Shown in pieces: positions 7,829 through 16,421 of a stretch of DNA of 64,000 bases. Made by a program: the position numbers and the translations under genes. The first letter of the stretch is position 1; each line of letters opens with the position of its first letter. The notes under the pieces were generated by a model that saw only the letters and a list, made by a program, of their open reading frames with translations, was not told the DNA's origin and ran no database searches. Origin of the DNA: Faucicola mancuniensis (GTDB lineage Bacteria; Pseudomonadota; Gammaproteobacteria; Pseudomonadales; Moraxellaceae); NCBI RefSeq assembly GCF_046523945.1, contig NZ_CP171363.1, forward strand, positions 2,108,001 through 2,172,000, written 5' to 3'.

Positions 7829-9700
7829 TTAGTGCGTTTGCACATTTTGCTCATTAATTTTGACTTCATGCACCGAACGCAAGTACGCCAAATAATCTTC
7901 AAACTGCGACTGTCCAATATTATCACGAAGCATTTGTGCGGTTTGTTGGCGGATTTGTGGCGTTACTTGGCGATTATCACTAGTAATTTTGCCACCGACA
8001 ATCACGCTCACGCCTTGTTCGGTCATCTGCGTGGTAGCCGTTAGCTTGTCGTCAGCACTTGCCATCGTAAATGCCACGCCACGCTCTTCATCAAGCAAGG
8101 CAGGGTTTAAACGATTGGTCGTACCAAGATTTTGAAAATCTGCACCTACATTATCCAAACTATTGTTTTTGTTAATATTATCCGCAATGCTTTGGGCTTT
8201 TGTTTTGGCAATCGCTTTGGCTTTTTCCACGGTCAAACGCTGTTTGATAACTGGGATCGCTTCAGTTTGGCTTAAACTTTTAACAGGGCGATAATCGTTC
8301 GGTTGTACCCACAACACACGATTTGGCAATTCAACGCCGACAGACACTGTTTTATCATGAATTAACGTATTATCAAAAGCAGTGCTAATGACGGCAGGTT
8401 GGTTTAACACGCTGGTGTTGTTCAGTTTGCTGTAGTCGTTGATATGCTTGATGTTTAGTTTATAACGACTGGCGATTTCGTTGATATTTGCTCCGCTTAC
8501 CGCATCATTGTTGATTTTGCCAATCAAATCTTGATACATGGCTTCACGTTTTTGTTGGGTGATTTGTTCAACCAATGTTGCTTTGACACTGTCAAGGCTT
8601 GGTGGATTTTGTCCATTGATTTTGACCAATTGAAATAGATGATAACCGTAATTGGTCTGAATTGGTGCGGTGATTTCGCCTGTTTTTAAGTTTTTAATCG
8701 CATTGACAATTTTGTCAAAATCGTTGGGAAACATGGCTTTGCTAATCGTACCAATCTTTCCGCCATCATTTTTACTGCCTTCGTCTTGGGAATATTGTTT
8801 TGCCAAAGTCGCAAAATCGGCTTTTTTATCATCAAATTGTTTTTTAACATCATTCAAAGTGGCTTTGGCTTTGTCGCCATTCACCAAAATCATCGCCACA
8901 TCATAGCTGACTTCATTTCCAGAATCTTTTAAATATTGTTGATACTGTGTTTGCAGTTCTTCGGCGGTTGGCGCAGGCACAGACAACGTATTTTTATCCA
9001 GTTCCAAATATGCCAAATTCACCATTTCTTCGCTTTTTAGATTGTCTTTGTTGGCTTGATAATAGGCATTGATGTCTTGGTCGCTGACTTGAACCTGTGG
9101 GGCAAACTGTTGCCAATCAAGGCGTGCCACCCACAGCGGACGCACTTGGGTTTGCATATTGATAAAATGCTCAATGCCACTGTTGGCAAAAATCCCTGTG
9201 GACAAAATGCTACGGCTAAACGCTGGCACGACTCTGTCATTACGTAAAATGGCAAAAAGTTGGTCTTTGTTAATGCCTTGTGAACGCAAATAATTGCCAA
9301 AAATTTCATTAGAAAATTTGCCGTCCGCCCCTTGAAAATTAGGGTCAGTGGCAAGCATTTGGGTCAGAGCGGCGTCTGAAATGCTAAAACCCAGTTGTTG
9401 TGCTTGTTGCAAAATCAAATAACGGTCAATCAAGCTATCCAACACTTGACGGCGTAACGCTTCATCGTTAATCAAACTGGCATCGCCTTTGACCGACTCT
9501 AGCAAAGCTTCACGGCGTTGATTGACGGTGTTTTGTAAAGTGGACGCATCAATATTTTGCTCGCCAACTTTTGCCACTGCATTTGGGTCATCGCCTTGAC
9601 GCACGATAGATTCAAAACCTGTAATCGCTAAGGGTAACAAAAATAGGATAAGTAAACCTTTACCTGCCCAACCTTTTAAAAACTCTCGTAATGCTTCCAT
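7829..9700 (-). CDS. ppiD: Periplasmic folding chaperone / peptidyl-prolyl isomerase PpiD
   Basis: The 623-residue protein begins with a short cytoplasmic N-terminus and one membrane anchor (about 14-33, LLILFLLPLAITGFESIV), then a SurA-N-like domain (about 40-200). A parvulin-type domain follows (about 264-361, with FATLAKQYSQDEGSKNDGG and TNYGYHLFQLVKI), then a long C-terminal region. This is the PpiD architecture and usual length (E. coli 623). PpiD sits at the SecYEG exit and helps newly translocated outer-membrane and periplasmic proteins. It is transcribed alone, divergent from the next gene across about 215 bases. Confidence 0.92.
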   Translation of the reverse strand: MEALREFLKGWAGKGLLILFLLPLAITGFESIVRQGDDPNAVAKVGEQNIDASTLQNTVNQRREALLESVKGDASLINDEALRRQVLDSLIDRYLILQQAQQLGFSISDAALTQMLATDPNFQGADGKFSNEIFGNYLRSQGINKDQLFAILRNDRVVPAFSRSILSTGIFANSGIEHFINMQTQVRPLWVARLDWQQFAPQVQVSDQDINAYYQANKDNLKSEEMVNLAYLELDKNTLSVPAPTAEELQTQYQQYLKDSGNEVSYDVAMILVNGDKAKATLNDVKKQFDDKKADFATLAKQYSQDEGSKNDGGKIGTISKAMFPNDFDKIVNAIKNLKTGEITAPIQTNYGYHLFQLVKINGQNPPSLDSVKATLVEQITQQKREAMYQDLIGKINNDAVSGANINEIASRYKLNIKHINDYSKLNNTSVLNQPAVISTAFDNTLIHDKTVSVGVELPNRVLWVQPNDYRPVKSLSQTEAIPVIKQRLTVEKAKAIAKTKAQSIADNINKNNSLDNVGADFQNLGTTNRLNPALLDEERGVAFTMASADDKLTATTQMTEQGVSVIVGGKITSDNRQVTPQIRQQTAQMLRDNIGQSQFEDYLAYLRSVHEVKINEQNVQTH

Positions 9701-9914
9701 CGTGGCTCGCTTGCTTGAATAAAACTAAAAAATGGTGTCAAAAATTAGTCCAATATTTTAAAGTATTTAAGCCAAAAAATCTATGCTATCTATCACATTT
9801 ATTGCCATTTTTAACAATTTAGCACCATTTTATTATTGTAATTTTGCTAAAATTGGTTTACCTTAGAGTTTTAATTTATAATCAGATAAAAATTAGACAA
9901 AAAACCGAACATTT

Positions 9915-10616
9915 ATGAGTACTTTAGCCGAATTACAGTACAATTTAACCGAGTTTTGGGCATTGCCTTATCACAGCAATCCTGCACTTTTTGCCAAATT
10001 ACAAGCGGTGCAAGCATGGCAACGAGAGCGGATTTTAGCCATCCATCAAGACCAATTTGGCGACCCAAAATTTCAGCCAATGGCGGATTTTTTGGTGGGG
10101 CAATTATACGGTGGCGACAAATTTGCCACTCTTGCCAAACAGCTTGAACGCATGATAAAAAAAGGCGAAAAAGTAGAAAAATTTATCCCAGACAGTGCTT
10201 TGTCCACAGGCGTGGCAGGGGTGAATGAAGCGATTTTTGCAGTGAAGTTAGACTTACAATTATCTCAATATTTATTTGATAATCAGCTTGATGTTAATGA
10301 GCAAAATATGCTCATTGCGTATCGTGCCATCAATGCCGAAAACGAGCGAAAACAACAGATTGAACAGCTTAGACAAATGTTTTATCAAAGTGATAAATAT
10401 TTAAAATCTTTTATTTTGCAAAAAACCTTTGCACTTGCTAAACCATTGGCGTACAAGCATGATTTTGATGCGTTATATGAGTTTATCAATGAAGGTTTTG
10501 TGGCGATGAAACCCATTAAAAGTATGGGCGATTTTATTGAGCCATTTTGCCAAAAAGAATTGCAAATTATTGACAATGTTCATCAAAATAAACCCAATCC
10601 ATTTTCTTTATCTTAA
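9915..10616 (+). CDS. Conserved hypothetical protein, possible FFLEELY-motif family
   Basis: The 233-residue soluble protein has no signal peptide or membrane segment. The region PMADFLVGQLYGGDKFATLAKQLERM (about 55-80) resembles the family that NCBI names after a FFLEELY motif, found in many gammaproteobacteria and of unknown function; the match is from memory of the motif style only. The protein is mostly alpha-helical by composition. It is followed after 58 bases by ubiE in the same direction. I assign no function. Confidence 0.7.
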   Translation: MSTLAELQYNLTEFWALPYHSNPALFAKLQAVQAWQRERILAIHQDQFGDPKFQPMADFLVGQLYGGDKFATLAKQLERMIKKGEKVEKFIPDSALSTGVAGVNEAIFAVKLDLQLSQYLFDNQLDVNEQNMLIAYRAINAENERKQQIEQLRQMFYQSDKYLKSFILQKTFALAKPLAYKHDFDALYEFINEGFVAMKPIKSMGDFIEPFCQKELQIIDNVHQNKPNPFSLS

Positions 10617-10674
10617 CAAATTTTTAACAGTGTTTTTATTGTTTAATAGCTAATTCATTTAACAGGAAAATCTT

Positions 10675-11619
10675 ATGAGCGACAATACAATCCCAAGCCA
10701 ACCAGAATCGACCCAAGCAACGCAACAACAATTTGCCAACACGCAAGACTTGCCACCATCAACGCCACAAGGGCAACAAATCACTCGTGAACAATTGTCA
10801 AATCCAAACTCAACCCAAAGCTCAACAGGTTTTGACAAATCAGCGATTTATAATCCGCATACCGAAGCCACAGACGGCAACGAAGACACGCATTTTGGCT
10901 ATAAAACCGTCAAAAAATCAGAAAAACAAGAAAAAGTTGCCGAAGTTTTTACATCAGTTGCCAAAAAATATGACATTATGAATGATTTAATGTCGTTTGG
11001 TATTCACCGCCTTTGGAAACGCTATGCGATAAGCCTAACAGGCGTGCGTTCGGGGCAAAGCGTGCTTGATATTGCGGGCGGTACGGGCGATTTGGCAAAA
11101 GTGTTTAGTAAAGAAGTCGGTCGTACAGGTCATGTCGTGCTGTCGGATATTAACGAAGCCATGCTTGAAGTTGGTCGTGAGCGTCTGATTAACGCAGGTT
11201 GTAACAATGTGGATTTTGTGCTTGCCAATGCTGAAAATCTTGAGCCATTTGCCGATGAGAGTTTTGACTTGGTAACGATTAGTTTTGGCTTACGTAATGT
11301 TACCGACAAAGATGCGGCGTTGCGTTCTATGTATCGTGTGTTGAAAAAAGGCGGTCGTTTACTGGTGCTTGAGTTTTCAAAGCCTGTATTTGAGCCGTTG
11401 TCAAAGGCGTATGATTTGTATTCGTTTACCGCGTTGCCGTTGATGGGCAAAATCGTGGCGAATGATAGCGAAAGTTATCAGTATTTGGCAGAAAGTATCC
11501 GTATGCACCCAGACCAACGCACGCTTAAAGGCATGATGGAAGACGCTGGATTTGTCAATTGTGATTATCATAATTTGACAGGTGGGATTGTCGCTATTCA
11601 TCGTGGTTTTAAAAAATAA
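10675..11619 (+). CDS. ubiE: Ubiquinone/menaquinone C-methyltransferase UbiE, N-terminally extended
   Basis: The enzyme methylates the quinone ring with S-adenosylmethionine during ubiquinone synthesis. From about residue 80 the sequence is classical UbiE: VFTSVAKKYDIMNDLMSFG, the SAM motif LDIAGGTGDLAKVF, and near the end LTGGIVAIHRGFKK. The first 75 residues are an extra low-complexity tail rich in Gln, Ser, Thr and Pro, making 314 residues against about 250 in E. coli. The upstream start is supported by AGGAAAATCTTATG; the next in-frame ATG (10978) lies inside the conserved domain, so the extension appears genuine. ubiJ lies 131 bases downstream. Confidence 0.93.
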   Translation: MSDNTIPSQPESTQATQQQFANTQDLPPSTPQGQQITREQLSNPNSTQSSTGFDKSAIYNPHTEATDGNEDTHFGYKTVKKSEKQEKVAEVFTSVAKKYDIMNDLMSFGIHRLWKRYAISLTGVRSGQSVLDIAGGTGDLAKVFSKEVGRTGHVVLSDINEAMLEVGRERLINAGCNNVDFVLANAENLEPFADESFDLVTISFGLRNVTDKDAALRSMYRVLKKGGRLLVLEFSKPVFEPLSKAYDLYSFTALPLMGKIVANDSESYQYLAESIRMHPDQRTLKGMMEDAGFVNCDYHNLTGGIVAIHRGFKK

Positions 11620-11643
11620 TTTTTAACAATTTTAAAGCAATCG

Positions 11644-11666
11644 GTAGGGGCGTATTGAATACGCCC
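11644..11666. repeat. REP-like palindromic repeat (GTAG-headed)
   Basis: GTAG is followed by a hairpin GGGCGTATT / AATACGCCC with almost no loop. It lies between ubiE and ubiJ. Identical in sequence to the copy at 63368 and two bases different from that at 26404. Confidence 0.85.
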
Positions 11667-11750
11667 ATGATTCATTTTATTTGGAAAAGTTCAAAAAATG
11701 GATTTTGGCAAATGTAAAATTTTTGTCAATTTAATTAAAAAAGGTTAAAA

Positions 11751-12428
11751 ATGTTTACAGTTTTACTATTGGCAGGCGTGGAAAAAATAATCAATTTATC
11801 ACTTGCCACCGACCCAATCACTCAGCATAACTTACAACAATTAAACGGCAAAACCTTACGCATTGTCATCGGTCAACCACGCTTAAAAATGGACGTATTG
11901 TTCAATGACAAACGCATTCGTTTTGAACCTGTCATCAGCAAAACGCCGATTTTTGAGCCAAAACTTTCTGATAATAATGCTTTAAATCGTAATTTAACTC
12001 CAAACGCCACCATTTTTGCCGAAAATATCACCCACCTATTAGAGCAATTTAATCAAAATAGCCTAAGCAAATATCCATCAGTTTATGAAGATGAGCCTTT
12101 GCAACATGATGAGCAGTTTTTGGCAGATGTAGAGCATTTGTTGGCAAATTTTGACCCAGACATTATCGGAAAATTGCAAAATATTGTTGGTTTGCCGATT
12201 GCCAGTCAGTTGGCAGGGTTGTTTGATATGCTCAAAAATAATCATACCAATCGCCAAAGTTTTTATCCAGAAAATGATTTTCAACAGCAAAGTTATCGGC
12301 ATGATAATCACCAACAAGCCGATAGATTAGACCCACAAACTCGCTTAACCCAGTTAGAACAACAAGTAACTGAATTGCAAAAACAAATTGAAATTGAAAA
12401 ACAAAAGCTTGAAAAATCAATGGGTTAG
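11751..12428 (+). CDS. ubiJ: Ubiquinone biosynthesis accessory factor UbiJ (SCP2-like)
   Basis: The 225-residue protein has an SCP2-like lipid-binding region (about 1-105) with the typical UbiJ start: VEKIINLSLATDPITQ, then LQQLNGKTLRIVI. The C-terminus from about 195 is a charged coiled coil (RLTQLEQQVTELQKQIE), as in E. coli UbiJ. UbiJ helps assemble the soluble Ubi complex around hydrophobic quinone precursors. Position right after ubiE matches the ubiE-ubiJ-ubiB order in enterobacteria, but ubiB does not follow here. The start ATG has an AAAAAGG site six bases upstream. Confidence 0.85.
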   Translation: MFTVLLLAGVEKIINLSLATDPITQHNLQQLNGKTLRIVIGQPRLKMDVLFNDKRIRFEPVISKTPIFEPKLSDNNALNRNLTPNATIFAENITHLLEQFNQNSLSKYPSVYEDEPLQHDEQFLADVEHLLANFDPDIIGKLQNIVGLPIASQLAGLFDMLKNNHTNRQSFYPENDFQQQSYRHDNHQQADRLDPQTRLTQLEQQVTELQKQIEIEKQKLEKSMG

Positions 12429-12555
12429 TTGTTACAAAAATACTATCATCATTTTAAAAAATACCAAAAATCATGGCTATCTATGACAAAAACGGCATCA
12501 ATCGCAGATTGGTGCTTGTTTTTTATGCAAAAATCGTTTAATTTATCCATGCTTC

Positions 12556-12586
12556 TTTGATTCAAAAAGTTACATTTTGAATCAAA
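12556..12586. promoter_or_regulatory. Perfect 12-bp inverted repeat upstream of the DUF3360 gene
   Basis: Arms TTTGATTCAAAA and TTTTGAATCAAA are separated by 7 bases, about 62 bases before the TTG start. There is no T-run after it, so it looks more like a dimeric-regulator site than a terminator. The regulator is unknown. Confidence 0.5.
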
Positions 12587-12647
12587 TAAGTAATATTGTA
12601 ATAGCAACGGCATTGACGCAGGTTGCAGATTTCAAAAGGAGTTTATT

Positions 12648-14138
12648 TTGAGCGATTCACAGGTCATTGAGTCTGACATTGATATGTCAAAATCTTATGA
12701 ACAGTTGCATAAGCCAAGTTCTAGTTTTTCCAGCCGAGCGGATTATCTTAATCATGAGCTTCAGATTATGAAGCCAAAACGCTGGGGTGTAAATTTACCT
12801 TTTAAAGATTATCGTTTTGAGTTTGAAGATGCCATTCCTGCATTGGCGGGGACGATTGGCAAAATCGTGATGGTAGGAGCGGTAGCGGCGGCGTTTGCTG
12901 TGCCGTTAGGCTTGCCAGACAGTTTTGTGTTAGAAAATGTGCGGTATGAATTACTGATTGTCTCGGTGTTTATTTTGCTGTTTTCTGGTATGTTTTTGCC
13001 AACGTCAAATTTGCCCGGTACGCATGGACCTCTCATTCCATTGATTCCGATTGTGGTTGCCGCAGGCGGACATCCATTGGCATTTGGTTTGTTAATCGGG
13101 GTGTTTGGTTTGGCGTTAGGCTTGCTAAAAGGCGGTAGCTTAATGGCAAAACTCACCAGTAATGGTGTATGCGGTGGGTTGCTATTGTACCTTGGCTTTG
13201 TGGGAACTATCGGTCAAGTGGATAAAATGATGAAATGGGCGGCAAGCATTAATTTGCCACACATCGCTTTTATCATTATTTTGGCAACAATTATTTTGTA
13301 TGCACTGCTTGAGCATTGGCAAAAACGTTGGTTGGCTGTGCCTGTTGGCTGTTTGATGGCAGGCGTGTTGGCGTTTATTTTTGGAGCACCGTTTGAGTTT
13401 AAGACCGCCCCTGGTTTGCCACACATGAGCCCAACGTATTGGTGGGGAGAAACCACAGGCTGGCAAATGGGTCTGCCAACATTTAACAGCTTTTTGGTGG
13501 TGTTTCCATTTGCGGTGTTAGCGGTTGCGATGTGGACACCAGATTTTTTGGGTCATCAAGTGTTCCAAAAATTAAGCTATCCAGAAAAATCTGAAAAAAC
13601 CCACATGAATATTGATGATACAACGATTGCTTGTTCTATGCGACAAGTTGCAGGTTCGGTATTGGGTGGTGCAAACTTCACCTCATCTTGGGGAACGTAC
13701 ATCGTCCCTGCGGCTATTGCCAAGCGTCCAATCCCAGCAGGGGCGATTTTGACGGCTGTTTTTTGTATCATGGCAAGTCTTTGGGGTTATCCGATGGATT
13801 TGGCAGTTTGGCAACCTGTGTTATCTGTGGCGTTGGTGGTCGGTGTGTTTGTACCGTTACTAGAAGCAGGCATGGAAATGACCCGTAAAGGCAAAACCAC
13901 ACAATCTGCCGCTGTTGTGGTGTTCTCTTCAGCGTTGGTAAATCCTGTGTTTGGTTGGTCTTTGACTATGTTGTTGGATAATCTAGGATTAATCGGTGAT
14001 AAACAACGCAGTACCGATTTGGGCTTTGCAGGACGAGTGGTAATTCCTTCGGTGGGTTTTGTTATCTTGTGCCTTGCGATGGGTGCAGTCGGTATGTTGC
14101 CAGGGATTCCAGCGTTTTTACCACAGTTTAGACATTGA
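12648..14138 (+). CDS. DUF3360 family polytopic membrane protein (putative anion/solute transporter)
   Basis: The 496-residue protein has a soluble N-terminus of about 60 residues (with LNHELQIMKPKRWG) and roughly ten to twelve hydrophobic segments. Blocks such as NLPGTHGPLIPLIP, TSSWGTYIVPAAIAKRPIPA and NPVFGWSLTMLLDNLGLIGD match my recollection of DUF3360 proteins, which resemble SulP/benzoate-type permeases. The substrate is unknown. The start is a TTG at 12648; it is favoured because a strong AAGGAG site sits seven bases upstream and the N-terminus is conserved in style. A terminator follows at 14153. It is monocistronic. Confidence 0.8.
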   Translation: MSDSQVIESDIDMSKSYEQLHKPSSSFSSRADYLNHELQIMKPKRWGVNLPFKDYRFEFEDAIPALAGTIGKIVMVGAVAAAFAVPLGLPDSFVLENVRYELLIVSVFILLFSGMFLPTSNLPGTHGPLIPLIPIVVAAGGHPLAFGLLIGVFGLALGLLKGGSLMAKLTSNGVCGGLLLYLGFVGTIGQVDKMMKWAASINLPHIAFIIILATIILYALLEHWQKRWLAVPVGCLMAGVLAFIFGAPFEFKTAPGLPHMSPTYWWGETTGWQMGLPTFNSFLVVFPFAVLAVAMWTPDFLGHQVFQKLSYPEKSEKTHMNIDDTTIACSMRQVAGSVLGGANFTSSWGTYIVPAAIAKRPIPAGAILTAVFCIMASLWGYPMDLAVWQPVLSVALVVGVFVPLLEAGMEMTRKGKTTQSAAVVVFSSALVNPVFGWSLTMLLDNLGLIGDKQRSTDLGFAGRVVIPSVGFVILCLAMGAVGMLPGIPAFLPQFRH

Positions 14139-14152
14139 TTTTGATGTTGTAT

Positions 14153-14185
14153 AAAAAACCATTTACGATTGTAAATGGTTTTTTA
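14153..14185 (+). terminator. Rho-independent terminator after the DUF3360 gene
   Basis: The perfect stem AACCATTTAC / GTAAATGGTT with loop GATT is flanked by an A-run and followed by TTTTATT. The IS5-type element begins immediately after it. Confidence 0.9.
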
Positions 14186-14187
14186 TT

Positions 14188-15088
14188 AGACCTCTTTCCA
14201 AACCTTAATAGTGATTTGGTATAATACTGATTTTTAGAAAAAACAGCAAAAGCATGATACCCGAACAAGCAGAAAAACTCAGTGACGCACAATTTAAACG
14301 CTACTTTGGCATCCAAAGAAGTACCTATACTCATATGCTCACCATACTACAAGAAGCATACAACGAACAACACAAAAAAGGTGGCAGGAAAAATGAAATC
14401 AGCCTAGAAAACAAGCTCATGCTGACTTTGAGTTACTACCGAGAATATCGCACCCAATTTCACCTAGGGCAAGACTTTGGTATCAGTGAAAGTGCTGTCT
14501 GTAAAACCATCAAATGGGTAGAAAGCATACTGATAGCCCACAAAGACTTTGCCCTACCTAGCAAAAAGGCTTTATGGCAAGACCCAAACCTTGAAACCGT
14601 ACTGATAGACGCAACCGAAGTACCTTGTGAGCGACCCAAAAAAAGCAACGCAGGCAATACTCAGGTAAAAGAAACACCACACCTTAAAAGCACAAATCGT
14701 TGTCGATAAAAACAGCAAAAAAATACTTTGTACCCATTTTAGCAAAGGTAAAACCCATGACTTTAAACTTTACCAATACTCAAAAATGCGTATAAAGCCT
14801 AGTATCTTAATCCAAGTAGATTCGGGCTATCAAGGCATACACAAACACCATGCCAATAGCAAATTCCCAAAAAAGAAAACCAAGCTTAATCCACTATCTA
14901 AAGTTGACAAACAAGCCAATCGAGAATTAGCTTCTGAACGGGTAACCAATGAACATGTTATCGGCAAAATCAAACGTTTTAAAATCCTAGCCTGTCGTTA
15001 TCGTAATCGCAGAAAACGCTTTGGCTTAAGGGTTAATTTGATTTGTGCCATTTATAATTTCGAGTTGGGTTAGTTTGGAAAGAGGTCT
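14188..15088 (+). mobile_element. IS5-family insertion sequence (ISL2-like), about 901 bp, transposase broken
   Basis: Terminal inverted repeats are AGACCTCTTTCCAAAC at the left end and its near-complement GTTTGGAAAGAGGTCT at the right. With these ends the flanks show a 3-base direct repeat ATT, which fits the ANT-type duplication of the ISL2 group of IS5. The transposase inside is shifted out of frame twice. The element is inserted directly at the end of the terminator of the upstream gene and 25 bases before the HmuY-like gene's stop codon, in a convergent space. Confidence 0.82.
14254..15073 (+). pseudogene. IS5-family transposase with two frameshifts
   Basis: The first part (14254-14709) carries the N-terminal helix-turn-helix-like region and the first catalytic Asp in TVLIDATEVPCERPKK. 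The rest reads in another frame to 15073 with the second Asp in LIQVDSGYQGIH and Glu in ERVTNEHVIGKIKRF. Two single-base losses in A-runs explain the break: one in the run near 14638-14644 and one near 14668-14671. Between them the frame reads QRRQYSGK, matching IS5 relatives. A double shift is hard to explain by programmed slippage, so I call it a pseudogene. It may still be movable in trans. Confidence 0.82.
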
Positions 15089-15113
15089 ATTTTGCCAAAA
15101 ATTTTTGGTCGGA

Positions 15114-16382
15114 TTATTTAGGTTGAATACCAAATTCAAAGACCCAAGATGTTGGCAAAAGGGCTTCACTAGTAGCGTATTTGATTTCGGCTAAACGCAT
15201 ACGAGCGTAGCTATCACCTTCAGCAGAACGAAGCAATACGCCTTTGGCAGTGTCTTCAGGTTTTGCGGTAAGTTTATGGTTTGTGCCGTTGTAGGTGTAC
15301 CATTGATAGTCTATGTTTGGAAATGTACCTGTATAAGCTGGATTTAATGGCGAGCTAAAACTATCTGATACCCAAGCTCTGGCAGAAGTTGGCAATCTGT
15401 ACTTCTGTGTATTCTGCAAATCTGCCAAACTTTCTTGGATATTGTTCTGATTGAATTTTTCGGCAATTGCTTCGCCTTTGTCATCATAGTAACCAGTTGG
15501 TTGTTTTGCCAAAAAGCCTGCAACTTTGCCTTTGCCACTTGTACCGCCGTTTAGTTTGATTTTATCTCGTTGCAGTGCGATATGCCAGTTGCCATCGGCT
15601 GTGGTGGTTTGTGATGTGCTTAAGTTAATATAAGTCCACTCTGTTTGTGACGATGCGTTAAACATTTGTGTTTTAACATCATTTGGCGTAGCTGTGTCAA
15701 TCCAACGCAAGGTTGGATAGCCAGATGTTGCACTTTCGTTGTAATAATTAATCACTTGCAAGGCAAAAATCGGTGCTTGTACGCTACTGGTGGTATTGGC
15801 ACTGGTGTTATCGGTGGTAATCAAATAAACACGGTTATTGGGTGCTAATTGGTGCGTGTCCATGTTGTATTGATACCATGATTGTGTGGTAAAAATACCT
15901 GCCGTGCTGTCTAATATATAGCGTTGGGCGATGTTTTGTTTAGATTTTGGGTCAATGGTGGCGTTGGTATAAGTTTTTAATTCAGACCAATCAAACAGAC
16001 CTAATGACGCACCTTTGCCAGTGCCACTTGTACCGCCATTTGTCCAAAATGTTGGAGTTCTACCTGTTGTATTGTCAAATTTAAAATCCCAAATTGTGCT
16101 ATCACAGCCAACTTCTGTTTTGCTATCAAAGTCATAACAAATGGCTTCTTTTTTGGTGCTATCCACTTCCCAAGTTGCCGAATCGCTAAAAGTTGCAGTC
16201 GGTGTTTGGTTGGCATTGTTTGCATTGCCGTTGTTGGTATTACTGCCATTGCTATTGCTTGCGTTGTTGCTTGCGTTATTACTAGGGGTAGGGCTACTTG
16301 AGCCACCACCACCGCCACCACCACAAGCGGTTAAGCCGACAGTTGCCAACAAAGTGGCTAATACAGTTAATTTATGGTTCAT
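15114..16382 (-). CDS. HmuY-like heme-binding lipoprotein
   Basis: The 422-residue protein has a lipoprotein signal with lipobox LTAC at Cys20, then a run of Gly, and a long Ser/Asn/Thr spacer to about residue 60. The folded part contains SATWEVDSTKKEAICYDFDS and later WHIALQRDKIKLNGGTSGKG, which match the HmuY family as I know it. HmuY-type proteins are surface-anchored and pass heme to a TonB receptor; the adjacent gene is such a receptor. Start-to-stop spacing of 39 bases suggests one transcript, with the receptor first. Heme as ligand is inferred from family and context. Confidence 0.78.
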   Translation of the reverse strand: MNHKLTVLATLLATVGLTACGGGGGGGSSSPTPSNNASNNASNSNGSNTNNGNANNANQTPTATFSDSATWEVDSTKKEAICYDFDSKTEVGCDSTIWDFKFDNTTGRTPTFWTNGGTSGTGKGASLGLFDWSELKTYTNATIDPKSKQNIAQRYILDSTAGIFTTQSWYQYNMDTHQLAPNNRVYLITTDNTSANTTSSVQAPIFALQVINYYNESATSGYPTLRWIDTATPNDVKTQMFNASSQTEWTYINLSTSQTTTADGNWHIALQRDKIKLNGGTSGKGKVAGFLAKQPTGYYDDKGEAIAEKFNQNNIQESLADLQNTQKYRLPTSARAWVSDSFSSPLNPAYTGTFPNIDYQWYTYNGTNHKLTAKPEDTAKGVLLRSAEGDSYARMRLAEIKYATSEALLPTSWVFEFGIQPK

Positions 16383-16421
16383 ACGATTGCTCCTGTTGAA
16401 AAAAAACGGTTAAAAATACGA

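Noticed and set aside
14254..15073. Programmed frameshifting in the IS5-type transposase
   Set aside because: Two separate shifts would be needed, and neither A-run forms a proper slippery heptamer in the reading frame.
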